From assembly GCF_947486615.1 (NCBI RefSeq), contig NZ_CANKUD010000016.1:33599-97598 (forward strand): a stretch of DNA of 64,000 nt. Direction: 5' to 3'. Origin of the DNA: an uncultured Modestobacter sp. (GTDB lineage: Bacteria > Actinomycetota > Actinomycetes > Mycobacteriales > Geodermatophilaceae). The notes beneath the pieces were generated by a model that was not told where the DNA came from, ran no database searches, and saw nothing but the letters and a program-made list of their open reading frames with translations. The position numbers were made by a program, and so were the translations under genes. Position 1 is the stretch's first letter; each line of letters starts with the position of its first letter. Shown piece after piece: positions 1-8,718 of this stretch.

Positions 1-1
1 C

Positions 2-850
2 GGGGAGGCAGCGGTCGCCGCCGCGGCCGACGCCGGTGCGGTCTACCTCGACTCGACCGGTGAGCCGCCGTTCCTGCGCCGGGTCTTCGAGGAGTTCGGT
101 CCCCGGGCGGAACTGTCCGGGGCGGCCCTGCTGCCCGCGTTCGGCCACGACTACGTACCGGGCGTGCTGGCCGGTGCGCTCGCGCTGGCCGAGGCCGGGG
201 ACCGCGCGCACCGGGTCGACGTCGGGTACTCCCGGGACGCTGGTCCGGGGCAGGGCTTCTCCCGCGGCACGCTGGTCTCCCTGCTCGGCGTGCTGCTCGA
301 ACCCGGGCACGCCTGGTCCGGCGGCCGGCTGGTCACCGAGCCCGCCGGGGCGCACGACTGGCGGTTCGACGTCGCCGGGCGCACCCGCCGCGGGCTGTCG
401 GTGGGCGGCTCCGAGCACCTCACCCTGCCCGGCCTGGCGCCGTCCCTGCGCACGGTCGGGGTGTACCTGGACTGGTTCGGCCCGGTGACGCCGGTGGCGC
501 ACCGGCTGGCTCCGCTCGGCCCGCTGCTGGGCCGGGTCCCCGGTGCCCCGGCCGGCCTGACGCGCCTCACCGACCTGGTCGGGCGCCGGTTCGCCACCGC
601 CCCGACCACGCAGGGCCCCAGCCGGACGCACGTCGTCGCCGAGGTGCGCGACGCCGCGGGGGAGCGGGTGGCCCGGGTGCGCCTGCTCGGCCCGGACCCC
701 TACCCGATGACCGCGGACCTGCTCGCCTGGGGCGCGGTCCGGGCCGCCGAGGGCGGGGTGCGGGGCACCGGCGCGCTCGGCCCGGTGCAGGCGTTTGGCC
801 TCGGCGAGCTCACCGCCGGCGCGGCCACCGCCGGCGTCGTCCGCCCGTGA
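2..850 (+). CDS. Saccharopine dehydrogenase-like NAD(P)-binding protein (5' partial)
   Basis: The visible 282 residues are the middle and C-terminal part of a saccharopine dehydrogenase-like oxidoreductase; the Rossmann N-terminus lies before the window. The phrase YLDSTGEPPFLRRVFEEFG near the left edge and the later LLPAFGHDYVPG are typical of the actinobacterial branch annotated as saccharopine dehydrogenase or trans-acting enoyl reductase. The substrate cannot be told from this part. It ends in a GTGA overlap with the next gene, so the two are probably one operon. Pairing with a mutase reactivase suggests amino-acid catabolism, which is inference. Confidence 0.8.
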   Translation, partial: GEAAVAAAADAGAVYLDSTGEPPFLRRVFEEFGPRAELSGAALLPAFGHDYVPGVLAGALALAEAGDRAHRVDVGYSRDAGPGQGFSRGTLVSLLGVLLEPGHAWSGGRLVTEPAGAHDWRFDVAGRTRRGLSVGGSEHLTLPGLAPSLRTVGVYLDWFGPVTPVAHRLAPLGPLLGRVPGAPAGLTRLTDLVGRRFATAPTTQGPSRTHVVAEVRDAAGERVARVRLLGPDPYPMTADLLAWGAVRAAEGGVRGTGALGPVQAFGLGELTAGAATAGVVRP

Positions 851-2121
851 GCGAGCGGGTCGCCTGCGTCGACATCGGTTCCACCTGGACCAAGGCGGCG
901 CTGGTCGAGCTGCCCACCGGCCGGCTGGTCGGCACCCGGCAGGCCCCGACCACCCCGGACGACGTCGTCGCCGGGGTGCTCGCGGCCACGGCAGGCTGGG
1001 ACGCCCCGGTGCGCGCCTGCTCCAGCGCCGGCGGCGGGCTGCGGCTGGCGGTGGTCGGCTACGAGGAGCTGATCAGCGCCGAGGCCGGCCACCGGGCCGC
1101 GCTCTCCGCCGGCGCCCGGGTGGTGCACGTGGCGGCCGGCCGGCTGGACGACGCCGCGCTGCAGCGGCTGGGCGAGGCCGCCCCCGACGTCGTCCTGCTG
1201 GTGGGCGGCACCGACGGCGGGGACGCCACGGTGCTGCGGCACAACGCCGCCGCCCTGGCCCGCCCGGTCCCGCTGCCGGGGGGCAGTGGGGTCCTTCCTG
1301 CCGTCCCGGTGGTGCTGGCCGGCAACGCCGCCGTCCGGGACGAGGTGGCCGGCCTGCTCGCGAACGGCGGCGTCCCGGTGACCGCGGTGGACAACGTGCT
1401 CCCCGACATCGGGCGGCTGGCGCCGGAGCCCGCCCGCGCGGCGATCCGCGACGTCTTCCTCACCCACGTGATCGGCGGGGACCGGCTGTCCACCGATCCG
1501 CGGCTGCGCGAGTGGGTGCGCGCGGTGACCCCGGACGCCGTCCTCGACGGGGTGGCCGCCCTGGCCGGGCTGCGGGCGGGCACCGAGGCGCCGGGCGTGC
1601 TGGTGCTGGACGTCGGCGGGGCCACCACCGACGTGCACTGCGTCCCGGCGGTGGACGCCGAGCAGACCTCGCTGGCGCGCTCGGCGGTCGGGGTGCCGGC
1701 CCGGCGGCGCACCGTGGAGGGCGACCTCGGCGTGCAGGCCAGCGCCGGCGCGCTGCGCGAGGCTGCCCGGGCCGAGGGCCTCGACGTGCCGGGGGACGAC
1801 CCGCTGGCGCTCGGCGAGGCGGCCGCGGTGGTCGCGCTGCGCCGGCACCTGCGGGCCGAGGCCGCCTACGGCCCGGGCGGGGCGAGCGCCCGGGGCGTCG
1901 GGCTGGTCGTGCTCTCCGGGGGCGTCTTCCGCCACGCCGAGCCGGCCGCGGTCGAGGGCGTGGTGGCGCGGCTGGCCGCCGACCGCGGCGGAGCCGGCGG
2001 CGTGCTGGCCGGCACCCGCGTCGTCGTCGACAGCCGCTACGTGCTCGCCGCCGCCGGGCTGCTCGCCGGTGACGCCCCCGACGCGACCGCCGGGCTGCTC
2101 GCCGGCCTGCTGACCGGCTGA
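847..2121 (+). CDS. glmL: GlmL/MutL-family mutase accessory (reactivating) protein
   Basis: This 424-residue protein belongs to the GlmL family of ASKHA-fold ATPases that go with B12-dependent carbon-skeleton and amino mutases (glutamate mutase, ornithine or lysine aminomutase). The N-terminus VACVDIGSTWTKAALVE is the phosphate-1 loop, LLVGGTDGGD near residue 118 and VLVLDVGGATTDVHC near residue 255 are the further nucleotide-binding loops. The GTG start lies in a 4-base overlap with the preceding dehydrogenase. The mutase subunits themselves would be upstream of the window. Family is sure; the partner mutase is unknown. Confidence 0.85.
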   Translation: MSERVACVDIGSTWTKAALVELPTGRLVGTRQAPTTPDDVVAGVLAATAGWDAPVRACSSAGGGLRLAVVGYEELISAEAGHRAALSAGARVVHVAAGRLDDAALQRLGEAAPDVVLLVGGTDGGDATVLRHNAAALARPVPLPGGSGVLPAVPVVLAGNAAVRDEVAGLLANGGVPVTAVDNVLPDIGRLAPEPARAAIRDVFLTHVIGGDRLSTDPRLREWVRAVTPDAVLDGVAALAGLRAGTEAPGVLVLDVGGATTDVHCVPAVDAEQTSLARSAVGVPARRRTVEGDLGVQASAGALREAARAEGLDVPGDDPLALGEAAAVVALRRHLRAEAAYGPGGASARGVGLVVLSGGVFRHAEPAAVEGVVARLAADRGGAGGVLAGTRVVVDSRYVLAAAGLLAGDAPDATAGLLAGLLTG

Positions 2122-2128
2122 CCGGGCG

Positions 2129-2770
2129 TCAGCCCACCCGGATGCCCAGCTCGGCGGCCAGCCCGGTGGCCCAGCCGGTCAGCTGCGCCGGGCTGATCGT
2201 GCAGCCGCGGAGGTCGGCGACGCCGTCCAGCAGGTCGATCTGCGCGCCCCGCAGGTCGACGTCCCGGTTGCGCGCCTGCCGGAGCACCAGCGAGCCCACC
2301 GTGCAGTCGACCAGCCGCAGGTCGCGCAGGTCGGCGCCGCTGGCGTCCAGCTCACCGATGGTGCAGCCGGTGAGCCCGACGTCGACCAGGGTGGCCCCGC
2401 GCAGGTCCAGGAAGTCGACCTTCACCCCGGTCAGGGCCACCCGGGTCAGCCCGGCACCGGCCGCGGTGACCGCGCCGAACCGGCCGCCGTCGACCACGAC
2501 GTCCAGCAGCGTGGCGTCCACCAGCGACCACGCCGGTGAGCGCGGCGCGGTGAGCAGGCAGGTGGACAGCCGGGCCCGGTCGAACGGCACCCCGGCCAGG
2601 TCGCAGTCGGTGAGCACGCACTCCAGGAACCGGGCGCCGGTCGCGTCCCCGGTCAGCACCGGCCCGGGGAAGCGCAGGCCGTCCGCGGTCCCGCCACCGG
2701 TCAGCTCCGGGCCGGGGGCGTCGTCCAGCGGGGGGAGCAGGGCCTCGAGGTCGGCGGCGTCGATCGGCAC
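2129..2770 (-). CDS. Pentapeptide-repeat protein
   Basis: A 213-residue soluble protein made mostly of loose A(D/N)Lxx-type pentapeptides (for example GADLRDLRLVDCTVG and RNRDVDLRGAQIDLL), expected to fold as a right-handed quadrilateral beta helix. There is no membrane segment or signal peptide. The GTG start at 2770 follows no strong ribosome site. It is convergent with glmL (7-base gap) and 37 bases beyond the yidC stop on the same strand, so it may be read through from yidC. Function is unknown; some family members mimic DNA and bind gyrase, but nothing here shows that. Confidence 0.75.
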   Translation of the reverse strand: MPIDAADLEALLPPLDDAPGPELTGGGTADGLRFPGPVLTGDATGARFLECVLTDCDLAGVPFDRARLSTCLLTAPRSPAWSLVDATLLDVVVDGGRFGAVTAAGAGLTRVALTGVKVDFLDLRGATLVDVGLTGCTIGELDASGADLRDLRLVDCTVGSLVLRQARNRDVDLRGAQIDLLDGVADLRGCTISPAQLTGWATGLAAELGIRVG

Positions 2771-2807
2771 GGCGCCATCCTGGCCCGTCGCCGTCCGCCC
2801 CGGTGGG

Positions 2808-3662
2808 TCAGCGCGCCTTCCGCCGTCCCCGGTGGGCCGGCCTTGCCCCCGGCCGGGGGGCGGGGGCGGGTGTGCTCCGGGTGGCGACTGGCGCGGGCAT
2901 CTGCCGCAGGACGTACAGCTGCTGCTCCAGGGTCCACAGGTTGTTCGTGGTCCAGTACAGGAGCACCCCGACCGGGAAGAAGAAGCCGGTGACCAGCAGC
3001 CCGGCCGGCATGCCGTAGAGCAGCACCTTCTGCACCGTGGCCGCCTGGCCCTCGACCGGTCCGGCCCGCCGCTGGGTCAGCTTCTGGGTGAGGAAGGAGG
3101 TCAGGCACATCGCCACGATCAGCACGACGGCGACCACCTGGACCCGGGTCTCCGAGGCGCCGGCCTGGTCGAGGACGGCCGAGCGCAGCGGCTCGCGCAT
3201 CGTGAACGAGCTGGAGATCGGCGCCCCGGCGAGCGTGGCGCCGGCAGCCTGCTGGGTGAGCTCGAAGGACCAGCCGTAGAGCCCGTTCGCACCTGGGGCG
3301 AGCCGGCGCAGCACGTGCAACAGCGCGAGGAAGACCGGCACCTGCAGCAGTGACGGCAGGCAGCCGGCCAGCGGGTTGACGCCGCGCTCCTGCTGCAGCG
3401 TCAGGATCTCGCGGCTGAGCCGCTCCTTGTCGCCGGCGTGCCGCTCCCGCAGCGCCCGGATCTGCGGCTGGAGCTCCTGCACCGCCCGCTGCGACCGCAC
3501 CTGCCTCGTGAACAGCGGGAAGAGCAGTAGCCGGACGGTGATGACGAGCAGGACGATGGCCAGCACCCAGGCGGGGCCGCCGGCCGGGTCGAGGAACGTG
3601 GCGAGCAGTGCGTGCCACTGCGCCAGGACCCAGGCGATCACGGTGTAGAGCCAGTCGAGCAT
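2808..3662 (-). CDS. yidC: YidC/Oxa1-family membrane protein insertase
   Basis: A 284-residue insertase that places proteins into the cytoplasmic membrane, with or without Sec. An N-terminal hydrophobic segment is followed by a cytoplasmic loop (LFPLFTRQVRSQRAVQELQP), then the family signature GCLPSLLQVPVFLALLHVL near residue 120 and two C-terminal helices, the last with LYWTTNNLWTLEQQL. The basic proline-rich tail ends in RGRRKAR. It is shorter than Gram-negative YidC because the large periplasmic domain is absent, as usual in Gram-positive members. The genome may carry another copy beside rpmH/rnpA; this locus has no such neighbours. Confidence 0.9.
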   Translation of the reverse strand: MLDWLYTVIAWVLAQWHALLATFLDPAGGPAWVLAIVLLVITVRLLLFPLFTRQVRSQRAVQELQPQIRALRERHAGDKERLSREILTLQQERGVNPLAGCLPSLLQVPVFLALLHVLRRLAPGANGLYGWSFELTQQAAGATLAGAPISSSFTMREPLRSAVLDQAGASETRVQVVAVVLIVAMCLTSFLTQKLTQRRAGPVEGQAATVQKVLLYGMPAGLLVTGFFFPVGVLLYWTTNNLWTLEQQLYVLRQMPAPVATRSTPAPAPRPGARPAHRGRRKAR

Positions 3663-3845
3663 GCGGGGACCTCGAGACGGTTCGGGGCGCGTCGCTGCGC
3701 GGCCGCACCGGGAGACCGGGGCGGGGCGCGACGCGAGGGGAGGGGGAGCACCCGAGCTCCGGTGGGAGATCGGGTGGTCGAGCCGGCAGCCCCTCGGCCG
3801 ACGGTGCGCGCGACGGCTCAGCCGGGAGGCGCGGTCACCGAGGGG

Positions 3846-4190
3846 TCAGGCGGGCTGGGGTGCGCGCGGCAGCACCCGGCCGGGCGCGTCGGGGCTGCTC
3901 TGCCGGCGGAAGGATCCGCGGCGGCACCGCTCGTCGGCGGCCGGGGCGTCGGGGGAGGCGGCGACCCGCAGGACCGACCGGCCGGCCAGCGGCGCGCGGG
4001 ACAGCAGGCGCGCGGCGAGCGCGAGGGCCAGGGCGGTGCTGAGCGCGGTGACCGAACCGGTCGACCCGTGCACCGGGAGCACCAGGAGCAAGGTGCTGGC
4101 CAGCAGGGCGAGCAGCAGGCTCCACCTGGCTGCCTCCGCCTCTGCCCGCACGGCCCGAGTCTGTGCCTCCGGCACCCAGGAGGCAAGCAC
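3846..4190 (-). CDS. Small two-helix membrane protein (DUF6412-like)
   Basis: Around 114 residues. Two hydrophobic helices (WSLLLALLASTLLLVLPV and ALSTALALALAARLLS) are followed by a polar arginine- and proline-rich tail. This resembles the small DUF6412 proteins that often stand next to yidC in actinobacteria; that match is from memory. The GTG at 4190 is the furthest start that does not run into the neighbour; GTG codons at 4175 and further in are alternatives, none with a good ribosome site. It lies between yidC and the PH-domain pair on the same strand. Confidence 0.55.
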   Translation of the reverse strand: MLASWVPEAQTRAVRAEAEAARWSLLLALLASTLLLVLPVHGSTGSVTALSTALALALAARLLSRAPLAGRSVLRVAASPDAPAADERCRRGSFRRQSSPDAPGRVLPRAPQPA

Positions 4191-4207
4191 CGCGCGTGGC
4201 GGGCAGC

Positions 4208-5740
4208 TCAGCCGTACGGGGTGAGCGTGCCGGCCCAGGAGCCGGACGCCGTCCGGGCGAACCCGGCCGCCTCGCCGGCGGCGATGTCCCGGGCGGCGTA
4301 GCCGCCGGTGCCGGCGCCCACGCAGGCCAGCACGGTGACCAGCCCGGCGCGGCGCTGCGCCCACGACTGCCGCACCTGCCAGCCGACGACGGCGCGGCCC
4401 TGCAGCACGGTGTGCTCCCGCACCAGCCACCCCGAGCGGACGGCGAAGGAGCGCGGCCCGGCGGCGTGCCCGAGCGCGGCGTAGCGGGCCAGCCCGAGCG
4501 GGACGCCGAGCGCGGTCAGCACCGCACCGGCGACCAGCAGGGGCCACCAGTCGCTGCTGGCGACGGCGGTGAGCACCGCACCGGCGAGCAGCACCAGCAG
4601 CCCCAGCGCGGTGGCGCGCACGACGGAGCGGCGGCGGGCGGCGGGCGGGTGCACGACCAGCGGTCCCGGGTCGTCGACCAGCCGGCCGGCCAGCGACCAG
4701 GCCTCGGCGTGCGGTCCGAGCGGCAGCAGCTGCCCGCGGCGGGCGGCGTCGCCCAGGCCGGTGACCAGCGCGCTCGCCCGGGCCGCGCCGACCAGCCGCA
4801 TGCCCACGCCCTGGCTCACCGTGCAGCCGCGGATCCGGTCGATCTCCAGCTCGGTGTGCCGGCGGGTCACCAGGCCGCGGACGGCGATCAGCGAGCCGCC
4901 GCGGCGCACCAGCCGGAAGCCCCAGTTGACCACCGCGCTGCCGATGATCGACCCGAGCGCCAGCAGCAGCAGCGCCACGGCCAGCGCGGCGGCGGCGACC
5001 GCGCCGTCCGGCAGGTCCGGGCGGTCCAGCTCGGGCACGAAGCGGTCGGGGATCTCGTCGATCAGCCGGAACAGCGCGCCGATCGCGGCCAGCGGGACGG
5101 CGAGGTAGCTGCCGACCAGCGGCGCGTAGAGCAGCCAGCGCCGGTCGAACCGGGCGATCTCCTCCTCCGGCTCCTCGGCCGGGGGCGCGGTGGCCGGGTC
5201 GCCGTCCGCCTCCGGGGCGCCGGCCACGACCCGCGCCCGGCGGGCCAGCAGCCGGGCACGCAGCCGGTCGCCCTCCGCCTGGGGCACACCGTCGACGAGC
5301 AGCTCCTCCTCGGTGCCGCCCGTCGACCCGGCGGCCGCGTCGACCCGCACCCGGACCAGGCCGAACAGCCGGTGCAGGGCCGGGGCCTCCACCTCCACCC
5401 CGCGCACCCGGTCCAGCGGCACGGTGCGCACCGACCGGGAGAGCAGCCCGCGGGTGACCACCATCGCCGTCTCGGTGTCGGCGTAGCTGAACCGCCACCA
5501 GGTGACCGCCGCCCACAGCAGCGAGAGCAGGGTGACGCCGACGACGAGGGCGACCACGGTGAGCACCCCGCCGTCCAGGCCGCGGGCCGCGCCGAAGGCC
5601 AGCGCCACCGGCACCAGTCCACGGGCCTGCCGGAACGTGATCGTGTGCAGCAGCAGCACCCAGGCAGACGTACGCCGTCCGGTCACCTCTGCCGGGTCGG
5701 TCACCGCCGCCGGGTCGGTCACCCCGGCCGGGTCGGTCAC
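4208..5740 (-). CDS. Large bacterial PH-domain membrane protein (YdbT-like)
   Basis: A 510-residue polytopic protein with repeated units of two membrane helices plus a bacterial pleckstrin-homology (bPH2) domain: one near residues 30-170 (FSYADTETAMVVTRGLLSR, then VPLDRVRGVEVEAPALHR), a second near 230-370 (GLVTRRHTELEIDRIRG) and a third degenerate one at the C-terminus (SGWLVREHTVLQGRAVVG). This is the YdbT layout of Bacillus. The GTG start is in a GTGA overlap with the small PH gene, so translation is coupled. The first 20 residues are a short tandem repeat (VTDPAG/VTDPAA/VTDPAE). Function in envelope stress is only inferred from the Bacillus pair. Confidence 0.8.
   Translation of the reverse strand: MTDPAGVTDPAAVTDPAEVTGRRTSAWVLLLHTITFRQARGLVPVALAFGAARGLDGGVLTVVALVVGVTLLSLLWAAVTWWRFSYADTETAMVVTRGLLSRSVRTVPLDRVRGVEVEAPALHRLFGLVRVRVDAAAGSTGGTEEELLVDGVPQAEGDRLRARLLARRARVVAGAPEADGDPATAPPAEEPEEEIARFDRRWLLYAPLVGSYLAVPLAAIGALFRLIDEIPDRFVPELDRPDLPDGAVAAAALAVALLLLALGSIIGSAVVNWGFRLVRRGGSLIAVRGLVTRRHTELEIDRIRGCTVSQGVGMRLVGAARASALVTGLGDAARRGQLLPLGPHAEAWSLAGRLVDDPGPLVVHPPAARRRSVVRATALGLLVLLAGAVLTAVASSDWWPLLVAGAVLTALGVPLGLARYAALGHAAGPRSFAVRSGWLVREHTVLQGRAVVGWQVRQSWAQRRAGLVTVLACVGAGTGGYAARDIAAGEAAGFARTASGSWAGTLTPYG
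5691..5740. repeat. 18-bp tandem repeat at the start of the large PH-domain gene
   Basis: Units GCCGGGTCGGTCACCGCC, GCCGGGTCGGTCACCCCG and a third partial copy lie head to tail, 2.8 copies with period 18. On the minus strand they encode VTDPAA-type hexapeptides at the extreme N-terminus and each unit supplies an in-frame GTG, so three possible start codons are spaced 18 bases apart. Confidence 0.85.
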
Positions 5741-6261
5741 GTGGCCTCGTCCCGCACCAGCTCCGCCCGCCGGGCCAGGTCGTCGGCGACCCGCCGCGCC
5801 ACGTCGGCGCCCAGGTGCGGGATCCGGACGGTGCCCTGCGAGGACGCGGTGAGCACCGCGACGGTGGCCAGGCCGAACACCTGCTGGAACACCCCGCGGG
5901 TCACGTCGACGGTCTGGATCCGGGAGATCGGCACCAGCGTCCAGGTGCGGGTGAGCCAGCCGGTCTGGGTGTAGACCGCCTCGTCGGTGACCTCCCACCG
6001 GTGCACCCGGTACCGCAGCCGCGGCTGTACCCCGATGTCCAGGACCACGGTGAGCAGCACCAGCGCCGGCCCGCCCCAGCGCACCAGGGTGGGCCACCAG
6101 CCGGCGTCCCCGGGCACGAAGACGATGAGCGCGGTGACGACGGCCGCCTCGATGAGCGCGGTCACCACGCCCTGGGCGACCCAGAGGCTGATCGCCGAGC
6201 GGGACAGCGACCAGGCAGGTTCCCGGACGGGCGCCGGTGGGGGAGCGGACATCGCGCCCAT
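5737..6261 (-). CDS. Small bacterial PH-domain membrane protein (YdbS-like)
   Basis: A 174-residue protein with two N-terminal membrane helices (LWVAQGVVTALIEAAVVTAL and WGGPALVLLTVVLDIGV) followed by one bPH2 domain: RYRVHRWEVTDEAVYTQTG, then VPISRIQTVDVTRGVFQQVF, the core signature of the family. It is translationally coupled to the larger PH gene downstream, matching the ydbS-ydbT pair. An ATG nine bases further in (at 6252) is an equally good start. Divergent from the rhodanese gene, with only about 60 bases between them to hold both promoters. Confidence 0.85.
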   Translation of the reverse strand: MGAMSAPPPAPVREPAWSLSRSAISLWVAQGVVTALIEAAVVTALIVFVPGDAGWWPTLVRWGGPALVLLTVVLDIGVQPRLRYRVHRWEVTDEAVYTQTGWLTRTWTLVPISRIQTVDVTRGVFQQVFGLATVAVLTASSQGTVRIPHLGADVARRVADDLARRAELVRDEAT

Positions 6262-6323
6262 CCTGGCAGTGCGCGGGCCCGGACACCCCGCTCCACCGGT
6301 GGTGGCGGCATGCGGGTGGGACG

Positions 6324-6668
6324 ATGGGTGTCGTGATGATGCCCATGCAGGTCCCCACCGTGCCCGCCGCCGAGGTCCCCGACGACGCCGTCGTGCTCGA
6401 CGTGCGCGAGGACGACGAGTGGGCGGCCGGGCACATCGACGGCGCCACCCACATCGCGATGGGCGACGTCCCGGCCCGGCTCGGCGACGTGCCCGAGGGC
6501 GACCCGCTCTACGTCACCTGCCGCAGCGGCGGCCGCTCGGCGCGGGTCACCGCCTGGCTGAACCAGAACGGCTACGACGCGGTGAACGTCGGCGGCGGGA
6601 TGGGCGAGTGGGACGCCGCCGGCCGGCCGATGGTCAGCGAGACCGGCCGCCCGCCCTACGTCGTCTGA
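6324..6668 (+). CDS. Rhodanese-like sulfurtransferase domain protein
   Basis: A single-domain rhodanese of 114 residues. VLDVREDDEWAAGHIDGA is the conserved N-terminal signature, and the active-site loop reads TCRSGGRSARVT, with the catalytic cysteine that would carry the persulfide. NVGGGMGEW is the typical end. It is cytoplasmic. Several ATG codons compete (6324, 6336, 6339, 6348); the first is used here. It may transfer sulfur or act in thiol/cyanide metabolism; nothing nearby narrows that. Confidence 0.85.
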   Translation: MGVVMMPMQVPTVPAAEVPDDAVVLDVREDDEWAAGHIDGATHIAMGDVPARLGDVPEGDPLYVTCRSGGRSARVTAWLNQNGYDAVNVGGGMGEWDAAGRPMVSETGRPPYVV

Positions 6669-6675
6669 GGAAGGA

Positions 6676-6724
6676 CCCCGTCCTCCTCATCCCTCGCACG
6701 CTCGGGACGAGCCTCTGGACGGGG
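6676..6724. repeat. Imperfect inverted repeat between convergent genes
   Basis: CCCCGTCC at 6676-6683 pairs with GGACGGGG at 6717-6724 around a 33-base loop that itself carries a short CTCG/CGAG dyad. It lies between the rhodanese stop and the acyl-CoA ligase stop, so a bidirectional terminator is the simplest reading. There is no T-run. Confidence 0.4.
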
Positions 6725-6752
6725 CCGGCGGCGGGGGCATCCAGCAGGGTCG

Positions 6753-8369
6753 TCAGCTGCGGACGGGGTACTCGGCGAAGCGGGTGCGCAGGTCCTTCTT
6801 GGAGAACTTGCCGACGCTGGTCTTGGGCACCTCGTCGATGAACTCCACCGCGTCCGGGAGCCACCACTTGGCCACCAGCGGCGTGATGTGGTCGAGGATC
6901 TCCTGCTCGGTGGCCTGCTCCCCGGGCTTCAGGACGACGCAGGCCAGCGGCCGCTCGTCCCACTTCGGGTGCGGGATGGCGACGACCGCGGCCTCGGCGA
7001 CGGCCGGGTGGCTCATGATCGCGTTCTCCAGGTCGACCGAGGAGATCCACTCGCCGCCGGACTTGATCAGGTCCTTGGTGCGGTCGGCGATCCGGATGTT
7101 GCCGGCCTCGTCCATCGCGGCCACGTCGCCGGTCTTCATCCAGCCGTCCTCGGTGGACAGCTCCACGCCGGCGTCGGGGGAGTAGTAGTCGCGGGCGCAC
7201 CACGGCCCGCGCACCTGCAGCTCGCCGGTGGCCGTGTCGTCCCAGGGCAGCGGGTCGGTGGTGCCCGCCTCCACGATCCGGGCCTCCACCCCGAACAGCG
7301 GCACGCCCTGCCGGGCACGCCGGTCGGCCTGGGTGGCCTCGTCGGCGTCGGCCCAGCGCGCGGACAGCGTGCCGCCGGAGGCGACCGGGTGCGTCTCGGT
7401 CATGCCCCACGCCTGGTACAGCGGCAGCCCGACCTGCTCGCGGTAGGCCTCCGACAGCGCCTTGGGCACCGCCGACCCACCGCAGCCGATCTTGCGCAGC
7501 CGGTGCGGGCGCCCGGCCAGGTGCGGCAGCGCGCCCTGGAAGATCGTCGGGACGCCGGCGGTGAAGGTGACGCCCTCGTCGACGATCAGGTCGGCCAGTG
7601 CCTGGGGCTGCATCATCGCGCCGGGGAAGACCATCGCCGCGCCCGCCGCCGGGGCCGCGTGCGCGATCCCCCAGGCGTTGGCGTGGAACATCGGCACGAT
7701 CGGCATCGCGACGTCCTCCACGCCGATGCCGAAACCGTTGGGGGAGACCACGGCCATGGTGTGCAGCACCGTCGAGCGGTGGGAGTAGACGACGCCCTTC
7801 GGGTTCCCGGTGGTGCCGCTCGTGTAGCACATCGAGGCCGCGGCGTTCTCGTCCGTGGTGCCGAAGTCGACGGGCTGCGCGTCGGCCAGCAGCGCCTCGT
7901 AGTCGTGCACCCGCGGGTCGTCGGGGATCTCGGCGTCGCCACCGTCGTCCATCACCACCACGTGCCGGACGGTGGTCATCGTGTCGATCAGCGGCCACAG
8001 CAGCGGCAGCACGGTGCGGTCGACGAAGACGACCTCGTCCTCGGCGTGGTTGGCGATGTAGGTCAGCTGCTCGGGGAAGAGGCGCACGTTCAAGGTGTGC
8101 AGCACCCGGCCGGTGCACGGGGCGGCGAAGTACAGCTCCAGGTGGCGAGCGGAGTTCCAGGCGAACGTGCCCACCCGGCCGTCGGCGCTGATCCCCAGCG
8201 TGTCCAGGACGCCGCCCAGTCGTCGGGTGCGCATCGCCCACTCGGCGTACGTGGTGCGAACCTTGCCGCCGGGGTTGTTGGTGACGATCGGGACGTCGCC
8301 GTGGTGCTGCTCGGCGTGCCGGAAGATCGAGTCGACGGTCAGGGGGACGTCCTGCATCAGCCCGCGCAT
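6753..8369 (-). CDS. Long-chain fatty acid-CoA ligase-like AMP-binding enzyme
   Basis: A 538-residue ANL-superfamily enzyme that would activate a carboxylic acid to acyl-AMP and then acyl-CoA. The phosphate loop is MCYTSGTTGNPKGVVYSH, the adenine motif GMTETHP follows, and the hinge and lysine region are GDVAAMDEAGNIRIADR then TKDLIKSGGEWISSVDLE. The C-terminal lysine is expected in TSVGKFSKKDLR, which is present. The start MRGLMQDVPLTVDSIFRHAE at 8369 matches the usual N-terminus of this branch; an in-frame GTG lies 16 codons upstream. Substrate chain length cannot be read off. Confidence 0.88.
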   Translation of the reverse strand: MRGLMQDVPLTVDSIFRHAEQHHGDVPIVTNNPGGKVRTTYAEWAMRTRRLGGVLDTLGISADGRVGTFAWNSARHLELYFAAPCTGRVLHTLNVRLFPEQLTYIANHAEDEVVFVDRTVLPLLWPLIDTMTTVRHVVVMDDGGDAEIPDDPRVHDYEALLADAQPVDFGTTDENAAASMCYTSGTTGNPKGVVYSHRSTVLHTMAVVSPNGFGIGVEDVAMPIVPMFHANAWGIAHAAPAAGAAMVFPGAMMQPQALADLIVDEGVTFTAGVPTIFQGALPHLAGRPHRLRKIGCGGSAVPKALSEAYREQVGLPLYQAWGMTETHPVASGGTLSARWADADEATQADRRARQGVPLFGVEARIVEAGTTDPLPWDDTATGELQVRGPWCARDYYSPDAGVELSTEDGWMKTGDVAAMDEAGNIRIADRTKDLIKSGGEWISSVDLENAIMSHPAVAEAAVVAIPHPKWDERPLACVVLKPGEQATEQEILDHITPLVAKWWLPDAVEFIDEVPKTSVGKFSKKDLRTRFAEYPVRS

Positions 8370-8620
8370 GGCCGCATGGTGCCAGTGACCGGGCTCACGT
8401 TCCACCCGCTCGGCCACGCAGGGACCGCCCGTGCCGCAGCTGCCGCAGGAGTCGGGTGGTCACCGAGCGTTTCCAGTGGCCACCACGCAGCGTGATCGGA
8501 TCGGGGCTCTCCGCCCTCGTTGCACCTCCATCGAGGGGGGTCCAGCAGACGCTGAGGCCCCGCGGGGCGCAGATGAACGCGTCGTTACGCGACCGTGACG
8601 GTCGACTTGGCCTCCAGGGC

Positions 8621-8651
8621 TTGACGCACCCCCGTTGTTAGCGCTCACACT
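8621..8651 (+). promoter_or_regulatory. Promoter and LacI-type operator of the sugar ABC operon
   Basis: TTGACG (8621-8626) is a good -35 box, with CACACT at 8646-8651 as a weak -10. Overlapping the downstream half is TGTTAGCGCTCACA (8636-8649), a near-perfect palindrome that matches the operator at 13999-14012 in 13 of 14 positions. The LacI-family protein encoded at 12936-14096 is the obvious ligand, which is inference. Transcription would be blocked until sugar releases the repressor. Confidence 0.7.
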
Positions 8652-8718
8652 GTCTCGGCTCGCACAGATGCGGGCCTGCGCCAACGGGCGGCAGATGTCT
8701 CGAAGGAGAGATGTGGCA

